NCBI GenBank assembly: GCA_008933635.1
Contig: WBUQ01000008.1
Coordinates: 1-64,000 of the forward strand
Direction of reading: 5' to 3'
Source: Desulfobulbaceae bacterium
GTDB lineage: Bacteria; Desulfobacterota; Desulfobulbia; Desulfobulbales; Desulfocapsaceae
DNA: 64,000 nucleotides
The position numbers and the translations under genes are program-made. The notes beneath the pieces were generated by a model. The model was not told where the DNA came from. It saw nothing but the letters and a program-made list of their open reading frames with translations, and ran no database searches. Positions 20,071 through 30,300 of the stretch are shown here, piece after piece. Within the stretch, counting starts at the first letter, position 1, and every line of letters starts with the position of its first letter.

Positions 20071-21701
20071 CGTCCGAATCTGGCCCTGATCCTGGCCAGC
20101 AGGTCGTTGAGTTCTGGCATGCCCAGCCGGGAAAGAACGATACCGTACAGCAGGCCTCCCGAGAGGATGAGTCCGAAGGTGGCGACGAACTGCTGGGCGG
20201 TATTGCCGTGGAGCCAGGAGGCAACAGGTCCGGCTCCGAAAGAGAGCCAGACTGCCATCAGGGCGGAAGCGGTGAGGATCTTTGTCAGTCCCTTGAACAG
20301 GTAGGGGAGGTTGAATCCCCCCATTTTCCAATAGAGGACAACGGAAAGGAAGAGAAAATTCAGCAGCATCGTGCAGGATGTCGAGAAGGCGATCGACAGA
20401 TGCTGAAAGCGGTCGATGGTCACGGTGATGATGGCGATGTTGAACAGGATGGCGAGGAAACTGGCGATAACCGGATACCTGGTTTTCCCGATGGCGTAAA
20501 AGGCCGGCACCAACACCTTGTTGGCGGAATAGGCGAACAGGCCGACGGTGTAGAGGGAGAGGGTCCTGGCGGTGGCGACCGTGTCGGCGGGAGTGAAGGC
20601 CCCGTGCTCGAATATCAGACGGATGATCGGCTCGGCGAGCAGGATCAGGCCGACGGTCGCCGGCAGGGTAAGGCAGAAGACCATGTTCAGCGAGGAGGCG
20701 AGCGTCTCCCGCATTGCCGCGATATCCTTGCCGGCGGCGTGACGGGCGAGGACCGGCATCATGGCGATCGACAGGGCGACGCCGAACAGGCCGATCGGCA
20801 GCTGGACCAGCCGGAAGGCGTAGTTGAGCCACGACACCGAGCCTTCGGCGCAGGACGAGGCGAAGTTGGTATTGATGAAGATGTTGATCTGGGTTGCTGA
20901 GAGGCCGATGGTTGCCGGCGCCATCAGCAGCAGGATCCGGATGAGGCCCGGGTCGTTGAGGTTGAGCAGCGGCTGGAAGCGGAAACCGGTCGATTTCAGG
21001 GAAGGAAGCTGCACCGCCAGCTGCATGATCCCGCCAATAAGGGTGCCGAAGGCCATGCCGACAATGGCCGGCTGACCGAAATGCGGCATCAGCCAGGCGA
21101 GTCCAACCCCGCCGACGATCGAGCCGAGGTTGAAAAAACTCGAGGCCATTGCCGGCACGAAGAATTTTCCCTCGGTGTTGAGCATTCCCATCACCACTGC
21201 GGCAAGGGAGATGAAGACCAGGAAGGGCAGCATGATCCTGGTCATCAGTGCCGTCAGTTCCGACTTTCCGGCCACCAGGCTGAAATCCGGGGCCAGCAGC
21301 GAAACGATCGGTTCGGCGAGGAAGATGCCGAGCAGCGAAATCAGGCTGAGGGCGATCGCGAAAAAGGTCAGCACATTCGAAGCCAGGCGCCAGGTATCCT
21401 GCCTGCCGCGGTTGGCGCCGTAATCGGCAAAGACCGTGACGAAGGCTGCAGAGAGAGCGCCTTCACCGAAGAGATCGCGCAGCAGATTCGGGATGCGGAA
21501 GGCGACGACGAACGAGTCGTAAGCCAGGCCGGCACCGAACATGCCGGCGAAGATCTGTTCCCGGACCAGGCCGAGTATGCGGCTGCAGAGGACCGCGCCT
21601 CCGACTGTCGCTGCCGACCGGGCAATGCCCTGACTGGTGGTTTGTGCGCTCTTCAAGGGACCCGCAGGTAGAGGATTGGAAAATGGAAAAATGCACGGCA
21701 A
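20061..21701 (-). CDS. murJ: Lipid II flippase MurJ (MviN)
   Basis: Polytopic membrane protein of 546 aa of the MOP superfamily that flips lipid II across the inner membrane. Family sequence includes SRILGLVREQIFAGMFGAGLAYDSFVVAFRIPNLLRDLFGEGALSAAFVTVF and about 14 hydrophobic helices. The start is a TTG at 21701 with AGGTAAGG directly upstream; a TTG at residue 16 is an alternative. No ATG exists before residue 54. The 3' end overlaps the phasin-like gene by 10 bp without a terminator between them. Confidence 0.92.
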   Translation of the reverse strand: MPCIFPFSNPLPAGPLKSAQTTSQGIARSAATVGGAVLCSRILGLVREQIFAGMFGAGLAYDSFVVAFRIPNLLRDLFGEGALSAAFVTVFADYGANRGRQDTWRLASNVLTFFAIALSLISLLGIFLAEPIVSLLAPDFSLVAGKSELTALMTRIMLPFLVFISLAAVVMGMLNTEGKFFVPAMASSFFNLGSIVGGVGLAWLMPHFGQPAIVGMAFGTLIGGIMQLAVQLPSLKSTGFRFQPLLNLNDPGLIRILLLMAPATIGLSATQINIFINTNFASSCAEGSVSWLNYAFRLVQLPIGLFGVALSIAMMPVLARHAAGKDIAAMRETLASSLNMVFCLTLPATVGLILLAEPIIRLIFEHGAFTPADTVATARTLSLYTVGLFAYSANKVLVPAFYAIGKTRYPVIASFLAILFNIAIITVTIDRFQHLSIAFSTSCTMLLNFLFLSVVLYWKMGGFNLPYLFKGLTKILTASALMAVWLSFGAGPVASWLHGNTAQQFVATFGLILSGGLLYGIVLSRLGMPELNDLLARIRARFGRQA

Positions 21702-21809
21702 CCTTACCTGTTCCAGTTTGATTTTTCCAGTAATTCATTGGAATTCAGGCGACCGGATCTGCCAATTTCGGCGAATTGTCTGCCGTGTACCCGCCAATGT
21801 CGATCATCC

Positions 21810-21839
21810 TTGACTTTGTCTTTTGCAATTGAATATATC
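21810..21839 (+). promoter_or_regulatory. Putative sigma70 promoter of the EF-G-like gene
   Basis: TTGACT (21810-21815), then ATATAT or TATATC at a 17-18 bp spacer, about 95 bp before the ATG at 21935. Confidence 0.45.
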
Positions 21840-21934
21840 TGATGTGTTTCGTTTTCATTAGGGGCATCCTTTGTATTGTGTATCAGCTGATTTGGTGAGG
21901 GTATTGAATAACCGTCGATTGTGAGGAGATACAA

Positions 21935-23998
21935 ATGCAGGAAACTAATCTGGTCAGGAATATCGCAATAGTAGGTCACGGAAACTGTGGAAAGACTTCG
22001 CTCGCCGAGGCAATGCTCTTCACCGCCGGCAAGATCAGCCGTCTTGGCAAGGTCGATGACGGCAATTCGGCGATGGATTACGATGACGAGGAGATCAGCC
22101 GCAAGATTTCCATCAATTCCTCATTCCATGCCTATTCCTGGAAAAAGCATGATATCTATCTGATCGACACTCCGGGTGATGACAATTTTCTCAACGAGAC
22201 CCTCTTCGCCACCCATGTCTGCGATGCCGCCATCTTTGTCACCGACGCAATCCTCGGGGTAAAGGGCCAGACGATCAAGTTCGCCAGCATGGTGGCTGAG
22301 CGGAACCTGCCGAGCATGATCGTGATCAACAAGATGGACCGCGAACGGGCGGATTTCTCCAGGACCCTCGAGGAGATCAGGGAATCGTTGCCGGTAAAAC
22401 CCGTGGTCCTGCAGATTCCCATTGGCGCCGAACAGGATTTCCGCGGGATTGTCGATATCCTCACCGGCAAGGCGTATCTGTTCGAAGAAGGCGGCAAGGG
22501 GACCATGAAGGAAGCGGCGATCCCCGATGACCTCGCCGATGAGGTGGAACTGTACCGCGAGAGCCTGATGGAGAACGTAGCGGAAACCGATGACGATCTG
22601 ATCGAAAAATTCCTCGAAGAAGGTGAACTGACCGACGATGAGATCCTCAAGGGGCTGCGCACCGGCGTCGCCAAAGCCCTGATAACCCCCGTCTGCGTCT
22701 GCTCCGCCCTGCTCAACAAAGGTACTGCAGCGCTGCTGGACAGTATCAACATGTACCTGCCGTCTCCCGTCGACCGTCCGGCCAAGACCGGGACCGTCCC
22801 CGGCAGCGGTGAAAAGGCGGAACGCAAACCGCATCCGGACGAACCGTTCTCGGCGTCGGTTTTCAAAACCATGGCCGATCCGTACGCCGGCAGACTGACG
22901 ATCTTCCGGGTATGGTCCGGCGTGCTGAAGGGAGACAGTTTCTTCAACGCCACCAAGAACACCGCCGAACGGTTCGGCCAGCTCTATGTGCTCGAGGGCA
23001 AGGACCAGAAACCAGTGGATGCCGCCGGCCCCGGCATGATCGTCGCCGTCGCCAAACTGAAAGAGACGACGACCGGCGATACCCTCTGCGCTGCGAACGC
23101 GCCGATTGTCTACGAACCGACCGAAGCTCTGCAGCCGGTCATATCCTTTGCCGTCAGTGCGAAAAAAGGTGACGAGGAGAAACTCTTCTCCACCATCACC
23201 AAAATGCTCGATGAGGATCTGACACTGCGCCTGACCCGTGAGCAACAGACCAAGCAGGTCCTGATTTCCGGCATGGGCAAGGTCCATCTCGAGGTGGTGG
23301 GGTCGCGGATAAAGAAGAAATTCGGGGTGGAGATGGAGCTGGCGCTGCCGAAGATCCCCTACATGGAGACGATCCGTGGGTCGGCCAGGGTGCAGGGCAA
23401 GCACAAGAAGCAGAGTGGCGGTCGCGGCCAGTACGGTGACTGCTGGATCGAAATATCGCCGCTGCCGGGTGGAGGGTATGAGTTCGTCGACCAGATCGTC
23501 GGCGGCGTTATCCCGCAGCAGTACCGGCCGGCCGTCGACAAGGGCATCCAGGAGGCGATGGAGCGCGGCGTCCTAGCGGGCTATCCGGTGATCGATGTCA
23601 AGATCGTGCTGGTCGACGGTACCTTTCATAACGTCGATTCTTCGGAGATGGCCTTCAAGATCGCCGGCTCGCTCGCCTTCAAGAAGGGTGCGCAGGAAGC
23701 GGGCCTGGTGCTGCTCGAGCCCTATATGAACATGGTGATCAAGGTCGGCAAGGATCATGTCGGCGATGTCATGGGCGATCTCAACTCGCGGCGGGGCAAG
23801 GTCATGGGCATGGATTCGGATGCCAAGTCCGAGATCATCAACGCCCAGGTGCCGATGTCGGAGATCCAGACCTACGCTACCGACCTGACTTCGATGACCG
23901 GGGGACTCGGCAGTTTCACCGTTTCCTTTTCCCACTATGAGGAGGTGCCGGCGCAGATCGCCGAGAAGATCATAGCCGAGCGCAAGCATGAGGACTAG
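21935..23998 (+). CDS. EF-G-like translational GTPase (FusA2 type)
   Basis: Protein of 687 aa with G1 GHGNCGKTS (14-22), G3 DTPGD, G4 NKMD, EF-G domains II to V, and a domain IV region QSGGRGQYGDCWIEISPLPGGGYEFVDQIVGGVIPQQYRPAVDKGIQ. The unusual G1 (HGNCGKTS, not AHIDAGKTT) places it among EF-G paralogues of the EF-G-like/FusA2 group rather than housekeeping FusA. Its cellular role is not established from sequence. A TGAGGAG site precedes the ATG by 6 nt. Its stop overlaps the next gene. Confidence 0.9.
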   Translation: MQETNLVRNIAIVGHGNCGKTSLAEAMLFTAGKISRLGKVDDGNSAMDYDDEEISRKISINSSFHAYSWKKHDIYLIDTPGDDNFLNETLFATHVCDAAIFVTDAILGVKGQTIKFASMVAERNLPSMIVINKMDRERADFSRTLEEIRESLPVKPVVLQIPIGAEQDFRGIVDILTGKAYLFEEGGKGTMKEAAIPDDLADEVELYRESLMENVAETDDDLIEKFLEEGELTDDEILKGLRTGVAKALITPVCVCSALLNKGTAALLDSINMYLPSPVDRPAKTGTVPGSGEKAERKPHPDEPFSASVFKTMADPYAGRLTIFRVWSGVLKGDSFFNATKNTAERFGQLYVLEGKDQKPVDAAGPGMIVAVAKLKETTTGDTLCAANAPIVYEPTEALQPVISFAVSAKKGDEEKLFSTITKMLDEDLTLRLTREQQTKQVLISGMGKVHLEVVGSRIKKKFGVEMELALPKIPYMETIRGSARVQGKHKKQSGGRGQYGDCWIEISPLPGGGYEFVDQIVGGVIPQQYRPAVDKGIQEAMERGVLAGYPVIDVKIVLVDGTFHNVDSSEMAFKIAGSLAFKKGAQEAGLVLLEPYMNMVIKVGKDHVGDVMGDLNSRRGKVMGMDSDAKSEIINAQVPMSEIQTYATDLTSMTGGLGSFTVSFSHYEEVPAQIAEKIIAERKHED

Positions 23999-24509
23999 GG
24001 ACGGAAAAGAACCGCCGGCAGGGTGCTCCTTTGCCGTGCTGACCTTGAGTGACAAGGGATCACGAGGGGAGCGCGAAGACACCAGCGGCCCCTGGCTGGT
24101 TGAACGTCTCAGCCGGGAAGGTTTTGTCCCGAAAGGGTACGCGATCATTCCCGACCGAATACCGGTTATCGTCGATGCCCTGATCGACCTTGTCGACCGG
24201 CAGAAGGTCGACCTGATCGTCACCACCGGCGGCACAGGGGTGGCACCGACCGACGTGACCCCGGAGGCGATGGGTCAGGTCATTGACAAGGAAGTTCCGG
24301 GAATGGCAGAGGCCATGCGGGCGGCAAGCCTTATGAAGACGCCGAACGCCATGCTGTCGCGGGGAAGGGTCGGGATTCGCGGACAAAGCCTGATAGTCAA
24401 CCTGCCCGGCAGCCTGAAGGCAGCAAGGGAAAATATCGAGGTGGTCCTGCCGGTGCTGCCCCACGCGCTGGAGAAAATCGGCGGTGGTACCGCCGACTGC
24501 GGCAGCTGA
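23988..24509 (+). CDS. MoaB/Mog-type molybdopterin-binding protein
   Basis: Protein of 173 aa with the MoCF-biosynthesis fold: LTLSDKGSRGEREDTSGPWL, VTTGGTGVAPTDVTPEA and LIVNLPGSLKA. MogA/MoaB proteins adenylate molybdopterin before molybdenum insertion. The ATG lies inside the last codons of the EF-G-like gene (ATGAGGACTAG), so the two are translationally coupled. The stop is followed directly by a bidirectional terminator. Assignment to MogA rather than MoaB is not possible by eye. Confidence 0.9.
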   Translation: MRTRDGKEPPAGCSFAVLTLSDKGSRGEREDTSGPWLVERLSREGFVPKGYAIIPDRIPVIVDALIDLVDRQKVDLIVTTGGTGVAPTDVTPEAMGQVIDKEVPGMAEAMRAASLMKTPNAMLSRGRVGIRGQSLIVNLPGSLKAARENIEVVLPVLPHALEKIGGGTADCGS

Positions 24510-24516
24510 AAAAGCG

Positions 24517-24545
24517 AAGGCCCTTCGTCAAGAGCGAAGGGCCTT
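24517..24545. terminator. Bidirectional intrinsic terminator between mog and purM
   Basis: Perfect 11-bp stem AAGGCCCTTCG (24517-24527) and CGAAGGGCCTT (24535-24545) with a 7-nt loop. An A-run before it serves as the T-run for the leftward purM gene, so both convergent genes can end here. Confidence 0.8.
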
Positions 24546-24570
24546 TGTCGTTCTGGTTCCGCAGAACTGT

Positions 24571-25626
24571 CTAGTCGATCACGGCAACATTCTCCGAGTC
24601 AGCGTCTTCTTTCTGCACAATCTCGCCGATAATATAGGCCTTTTCGCCTACCGCATTGAAATGATGGCAGATATCGTTCGCCTGTGATTCATTGACCACC
24701 GCCATCAGGCCGATGCCCATGTTGAAGGTACGGTACATCTCCGCCGGCGGCACATTTCCCTTGCTGGCAAGGAAGCTGAATATCGGCGGCTGCGGCCAGC
24801 GTGTGGTATGTATCACCGCCTTGCAGCCATTGGGCAGAATTCTCGGGATATTATCGTAAAAGCCCCCGCCGGTGTTGTGGACCATGCCGTTGATCCTGTA
24901 GCTCCTGAGGACATTCTGGACCGACTGGACATAGATCCTGGTCGGCCGCAGCAGTTCTTCGCCGAGGGTGCAACCCAGTTCCTCTACGTGCTGGTCGACG
25001 GTCAGCTGCAGTTCCTCGAAGCAGATCTTGCGGACCAGCGAATAGCCGTTGGAGTGCAGACCGCTGGAGGCGAGTCCGATGATGACGTTGCCGACCCGGA
25101 TGTCCGAGCCGTCGATGATGGCATCACGGTCGACCATGCCGGTGACGAAGCCGGCAAGGTCATAATCACTGTTCCGGTACAGGCCAGGCATCTCGGCTGT
25201 TTCGCCGCCTACCAGCGAGCATTTGGCCTGGCGGCAGCCTTCGGCGATGCCCTTGACGATTTCGGTGGCGATCGTCAGGTCAAGCTTGCCGACGGCGAAA
25301 TAATCGAGGAAGCATAAGGGTGTGGCGCCGCCGACGATGATATCGTTGACGCACATTGCCACCAGGTCGATGCCGATGGTGTCGTGCTTGTTGCAGAGAT
25401 GGGCAATTGCCAGTTTGGTGCCGACGCCGTCGGTCGAGGTGACCAGCACCGGCTGTTTGTATTTGTTGAGGTCGATGGCATACAGGGCCGAGAATCCGCC
25501 GATATCGCTCAGTACCCCGCGCTGGTGGGTCGAGGCGACGATTTCCTTGATCCCTTTGATGAAGGCGTTGCCCTTGTCGATATCGACACCGGCCTCGCTG
25601 TATCTCGATTTCTGTGGTTCGGTCAT
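24571..25626 (-). CDS. purM: Phosphoribosylformylglycinamidine cyclo-ligase (AIR synthase)
   Basis: Protein of 351 aa catalysing ATP-dependent ring closure of FGAM to AIR in purine synthesis. Typical sequences: YSEAGVDIDKGNAFI at the N-terminus, PVLVTSTDGVGTKL, GIDLVAMCVNDI, GGETAEMPG, GLASSGLHSNGYSLVR and the late FNMGIGLM. Full length with no gaps. It stands alone, divergent from the DUF2065 gene, with a candidate promoter at 25689-25717. Confidence 0.96.
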   Translation of the reverse strand: MTEPQKSRYSEAGVDIDKGNAFIKGIKEIVASTHQRGVLSDIGGFSALYAIDLNKYKQPVLVTSTDGVGTKLAIAHLCNKHDTIGIDLVAMCVNDIIVGGATPLCFLDYFAVGKLDLTIATEIVKGIAEGCRQAKCSLVGGETAEMPGLYRNSDYDLAGFVTGMVDRDAIIDGSDIRVGNVIIGLASSGLHSNGYSLVRKICFEELQLTVDQHVEELGCTLGEELLRPTRIYVQSVQNVLRSYRINGMVHNTGGGFYDNIPRILPNGCKAVIHTTRWPQPPIFSFLASKGNVPPAEMYRTFNMGIGLMAVVNESQANDICHHFNAVGEKAYIIGEIVQKEDADSENVAVID

Positions 25627-25688
25627 GGTGTTTCCGTTCGGAGGTTGCTGCCTTTGAAATTCACGTCAAACTGCTGGAGTATTGCGAC

Positions 25689-25717
25689 ATAGTATTAGTC
25701 CTGCCGTCAAATTGCAA
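25689..25717 (-). promoter_or_regulatory. Putative promoter of purM
   Basis: Reading leftward: TTGCAA (25712-25717), a 17-bp spacer and TACTAT (25689-25694). The region also holds overlapping TTGCAA repeats. Four of six matches in each box. Confidence 0.4.
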
Positions 25718-25801
25718 TGCAATTGCACCCGTCAGGGAAATACGGGAGGCTTGTGCCACAGTGTTCTTGAATTCCCTTTTCGGCTCTGGTAGATAGCGGG
25801 C

Positions 25802-26011
25802 ATGAAACTCCTTCTTCTTCTCATCGGGATGGTATTCATCCTCGAGGGGTTGCCCTATGTGGCTTTCCCCGATGCCATGCGCGGCTGGCTGGCCCGACTG
25901 AGCCAGACCCCGGCAACTCATCTGCGGATCATGGGGCTGATCGCGATGATCCTTGGTTTGCTGCTGTGCTGGGTTGTGCAGAAAACAGATCTGTTCGACA
26001 CCGGGATCTAG
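25802..26011 (+). CDS. DUF2065 small inner-membrane protein (YjeT-like)
   Basis: Protein of 69 aa with two hydrophobic helices (about 1-20 and 44-62) joined by a loop with GLPYVAFPDAMRGWLARLSQTPATHLRIMGL, the DUF2065/YjeT signature. The role is unknown; in E. coli yjeT lies near hflKC and purA. Ribosome site weak. It faces away from purM. Confidence 0.82.
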   Translation: MKLLLLLIGMVFILEGLPYVAFPDAMRGWLARLSQTPATHLRIMGLIAMILGLLLCWVVQKTDLFDTGI

Positions 26012-26142
26012 CCCGACAGGGCGGTTTCCGCCTCTCCCCTCCCGATTCAGCTTTTTCTCTGCGTGTATTCAGCATACAATGACGCGTGAGTGTTTCATCA
26101 GATGGATATCGCCTGTCGTCTTTCGCTGTGGAGGAAAAGCCT

Positions 26143-27291
26143 ATGCTGAACAAAGGGGCCCTGACCGGGGTCCAGGTCCTCGATCTCTCGAGGCTGCTGC
26201 CCGGTCCATACTGCTCGATGATACTTGCCGATCACGGTGCCGATGTCATCGCCGTCGAAGGAAGGAAATTCCAGGCCGACGGGATGTTCTTCAAGGAGAT
26301 CAGCCGGAACAAGCGTCATGTATCGCTCAATCTCAAAACCCAGGAAGGAAAGACCATTTTTCTCGCCCTGGCCAAAAACGCCGATGTCATTCTCGAGGGG
26401 TTCAGACCTGGCGTGGTCAAGACCCTGGGGGTCGACTACGAGACGGTGAGGGCCGTCAACCCCCGCGTCATCTACTGTTCGATTACTGGGTACGGACAGA
26501 CCGGACCGATGTGGGACCGGGTCGGTCATGACGTCAATTATCTGAGCATCTCCGGCGTCCTCGATCTGATCGGGGAAAAAGGCCATCCGCCGTCGATCCC
26601 CGGGGTGCAGTTCGCCGACATTGCCGGGGGCAGCATGAACGCCGTTGTCGGCATCCTGCTGGCCCTGCTGGCCAGGGAAAAGTCCGGGGTGGGCCAGTAT
26701 ATCGACATCTCGATGACCGACGGGATGATCGGCTACCTGACGCTGCCGTCCTTCTTTACCAAGCTGACCGGGGAAAAATACGAGAGGTCGGAGACCAGAT
26801 TCTCGCACCGCTACGCCTGCTACAACACCTATGAGACCTCCGACCATAAATATATCGCCATCGGCGCGGTGGAGGAGCGCTTCTGGCGGAATCTCTGCGA
26901 ATATTTCAACGTCCCCGAGTATATCCCCCTCCAGTATGACGAGGAACGGCGTCAGGAGATCATCGCCTTCATGCGCAGGAGCTTCGCCGGCAGGACCCTG
27001 GCGGAATGGGAGGAGGAATTTCTCGAGGTCGAAGTCTGCCATTCGCGGATCCAGGGATATGAAGATGTCCTGCGCGATCCCCTGTTCCTGGAAAGGGAGA
27101 TGATCGTGCCGGTTCTGCAGGGCGACGGGACAATCAGCAAGGCCCTCGGCATCCCGGTCAAATTGAGCGAGACTCCAGGATCGCTGCGCACCCCGCCGGT
27201 CGATTTCGGCGAGCATACCCGGCAGGTGCTGCTTGAGCTTGGGTACACCAATGCCGAGATAGATGATTTCTTCGAGCGCGGGATTGTCTGA
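26143..27291 (+). CDS. CaiB/BaiF-family (class III) CoA-transferase
   Basis: Protein of 382 aa with family III CoA-transferase motifs: LTGVQVLDLSRLLPGPYCSMILADHGADVIAVE at the N-terminus, NLKTQEGK, NPRVIYCSITGYGQTGP, and ISMTDGMIGYL, which contains the Asp that forms the acyl anhydride. It moves CoA between acyl-CoAs and free acids. The ATG at 26143 has a GGAGGAAA site; a GTG at 26086 lacks one. It converges on icmF, so it may supply or recycle CoA thioesters for the same pathway; the substrate cannot be named from sequence. Confidence 0.88.
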   Translation: MLNKGALTGVQVLDLSRLLPGPYCSMILADHGADVIAVEGRKFQADGMFFKEISRNKRHVSLNLKTQEGKTIFLALAKNADVILEGFRPGVVKTLGVDYETVRAVNPRVIYCSITGYGQTGPMWDRVGHDVNYLSISGVLDLIGEKGHPPSIPGVQFADIAGGSMNAVVGILLALLAREKSGVGQYIDISMTDGMIGYLTLPSFFTKLTGEKYERSETRFSHRYACYNTYETSDHKYIAIGAVEERFWRNLCEYFNVPEYIPLQYDEERRQEIIAFMRRSFAGRTLAEWEEEFLEVEVCHSRIQGYEDVLRDPLFLEREMIVPVLQGDGTISKALGIPVKLSETPGSLRTPPVDFGEHTRQVLLELGYTNAEIDDFFERGIV

Positions 27292-27303
27292 GACGGTCAG
27301 GGG

Positions 27304-27337
27304 AAAAAGCGGCCCGGCAGAGTTGTGCCGGACCGCT
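27304..27337 (-). terminator. Intrinsic terminator of icmF
   Basis: AGCGG-C-CCGGCA (27308-27319) and TGCCGG-A-CCGCT (27326-27337) form a stem with one C/A mismatch and a 6-nt loop; in the leftward direction it is followed by TTTTT (27304-27308). Confidence 0.72.
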
Positions 27338-27350
27338 GAGAGGGTCGGGT

Positions 27351-30300
27351 TTACATGTTGCGGCGGTAGCGGCCGCCGACTTCGTAAAGGGCGCCCGTGA
27401 TCTGGCCGAGGCTGCAGTGCCGGACGGTCTGCATCAGCTGGGCGAAGATGTTGCCGCCGTCAAGCGCGGTCTTCTGCAACCTGCGCAGCTCCGCCGCGGA
27501 TTCATCCCGGTGGAGCTGGTGGAACCGGGCGAGCCGGCGCAGCTGATCGTCCTTCTCCTCGTCGGAGGCCCTGGCCAGCTCGAGTCGGGCGTTTTCCTCG
27601 TCGAAGTTGGCATCCGGGTTGCGGAAGGTGTTGACCCCGATGATCGGATACTGGCCGGAGTGTTTCAGGGCTTCGTAGTACAGCGATTCCTCCTGGATCT
27701 TGCTGCGCTGGTAGCCGGTCTCCATCGCCCCCAGGACGCCGCCGCGTTCGGTGATCCGGTCGAACTCGGCCATCACCGCTTCCTCGACCAGGTCGGTCAG
27801 CTCTTCGACGATGAAGCTGCCCTGGTTCATGTTCTCGTTCTTCGCCAGGCCCCATTCCCGGTTGATGATCAGCTGGATCGCCAGGGCCCTGCGCACCGAT
27901 TCGGCGCTCGGGGTGGTGATCGCCTCGTCGTAGGCGTTGGTGTGCAGGCTGTTGCAGTTGTCGTAGATGGCGCAGAGGGCCTGGAGGGTCGTGCGGATAT
28001 CGTTGAACTGGATCTCCTGACTGTGCAGCGAGCGCCCTGAGGTCTGGATGTGGTACTTCAGCCGCTGGCCGCCTTCTGACGCCCCGTATTTCTCCCGCAT
28101 CGCCACCGCCCAGATCCGCCTGGCCACCCGGCCGATGACGGTATACTCGGGTTCCATGCCGTTCGAGAAGAAGAAGGAGAGGTTGGGGGCGATCTGGTCG
28201 ATATGCATGCCGCGGGCCAGGTAGTACTCGACATAAGTGAAGCCGTTGGACAGGGTCAGCGCCAGCTGGGTGATGGGGTTGGCGCCGGCCTCTGCAATAT
28301 GGTAGCCGGACACCGATACCGAGTAGAAATTCCTGACGTTGTTCTCTATGAAGAACTCCTGGATGTCGCCCATCATCTTCAGCGCGAAATCGATCGAGAA
28401 GATGCAGGTGTTCTGACCCTGGTCCTCCTTCAGGATATCCGCCTGGACAGTACCGCGGACGTTGCTGAGGACGGTGGCGCGGATCTGGCTGATTTCGTCG
28501 TCGTCCGGCTGGCGGCCGCGCTCGTGGGTGAAATGGTCGATCTGCTGGTCGATGGCGGTGTTCATGAACATCGCCAGAATGATCGGTGCCGGGCCGTTGA
28601 TCGTCATCGATACCGAGGTCGTGGGAGAGCAGAGGTCGAAGCCGTCATAGAGCAGCTTGACGTCGTCGAGGGTGCAGATGCTGACCCCGGAGGTGCCGAT
28701 CTTGCCGTAGATATCGGGACGGACGTCCGGATCCCAGCCGTACAGGGTCACCGAGTCGAAGGCGGTCGACAGGCGTTTGGCCGGGTAATTCGCCGAGAGC
28801 AGCTTGAAGCGCTGGTTGGTCTGCAGCGGACCGCCCTCGCCGGCGAACATCCGGGTCGGGTCCTCGTTCGTCCGTTTCAGCGGGAAGACGCCGCCGGTGA
28901 AGGGGAAACAGCCGGGCAGGTTTTCTTTCCGCAGCCAGGTGTAGATGTCGCCCGGATCCTGAAATTTCGGCAGGGATATCTTTGGGATACGCGTATGGGA
29001 GAGTGATTCGGTAAAGAGCGGCACCCGCAGTTCGTTGCCCCTGACGGTATAGACATACTCGTCGCCGGAATAGGCCTTCTGGACGACAGGCCAGGATTGA
29101 ACCAGCTGCAGGGTCTCGGGACTGAGGCCTGTCGAGACTGCCTCGGCCTTGCTTTTCAGCTCGGCTACCAGCACCGCGGCTGTCTCACCGCCTGTTTCAC
29201 CGAACAGTCCGGCGCTCTCGAGCAGATGCCAGCGACAGCGGACCTTGTCTGCCTGCTCGCCCGTCTCCCGGTGATAGCGCCTGATCGCCTCGGTGATCTC
29301 CGAGAGGTAACGGATCCGCTCCGGCGGGATGACGATGGCCTTCGAAGAAGAGGTCTTGCCGGCAGGCTTGGGCAGCGACGGCTTCAGGCCGCAACCGGTC
29401 TTGCTGTTGAGCAGCTCGATGATGCCGTGGTACAGGGCTGTCACCCCGTCGTCGTTGAATTTCGAGGCGATGGTGCCGTAAACCGGAAATTCCTCCGGCC
29501 TGGTGGAGAAGGCCTTGCGGTTGCGCTGTACCTGTTTTCTGATGTCGCGGATGGCATCGTCGCTGCCCTTCTTCTCGAACTTGTTGACGACGATGATGTC
29601 GGCGTAGTCGAGCATGTCGATCTTCTCAAGCTGCGAAGGGGCGCCGTATTCGCTGGTCATCACGTAGATCGAGAGGTCGGCGAGATCGGTGATCTTCGAG
29701 TCCCCCTGGCCGATGCCGGCGGTCTCGACGATGATCAGGTCGAAATCGGCCGCCTTGGCGACCATGATCGCCTCGGGCAGGGCCTCGGAGATCTCGGAAG
29801 AGGATTCCCGGGTGGCCATGCTGCGCATATAGACGCGTGTGGAGGTGGCGATCGAGTTCATCCGGATCCTGTCGCCGAGCAGGGCTCCGCCGGTCTTGCG
29901 GCGCGAGGGGTCGCAGCAGATCACGGCGATCGTCAGGTCTTCCATGTCGTGGAGGAAGCGGAGGATGATTTCGTCGGTCAGCGAGGATTTGCCGGCACCG
30001 CCGGTGCCGGTGATGCCGATGACCGGAGGTCTGTGCTTTTCAGCCAGCGGCCGGATGCGGTCGATCAGGCCTTCGAACCCGTCCGTTTCACCTGCTTTCA
30101 CCTGCTGAACGGCGGTGATGAAGCCGGCGATGCCCATTCTGTCGGCGTTGTGCAGGTTTTCAACGTTCAGGTCGTGGTAAGGCAGGGTCGAGAAATCGAG
30201 GTGTTCGATCATATGGTTGATCATCCCCTGCAGGCCCATGGAGGCGCCGTCTTCAGGAGAATAGATCTTCGTCACGCCGTAGGCCTCCAGTTCCCTGATT

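Noticed and set aside
22121-23404. 427-codon open frame on the minus strand
   Set aside because: Antisense to the EF-G-like gene; no domain recognised.
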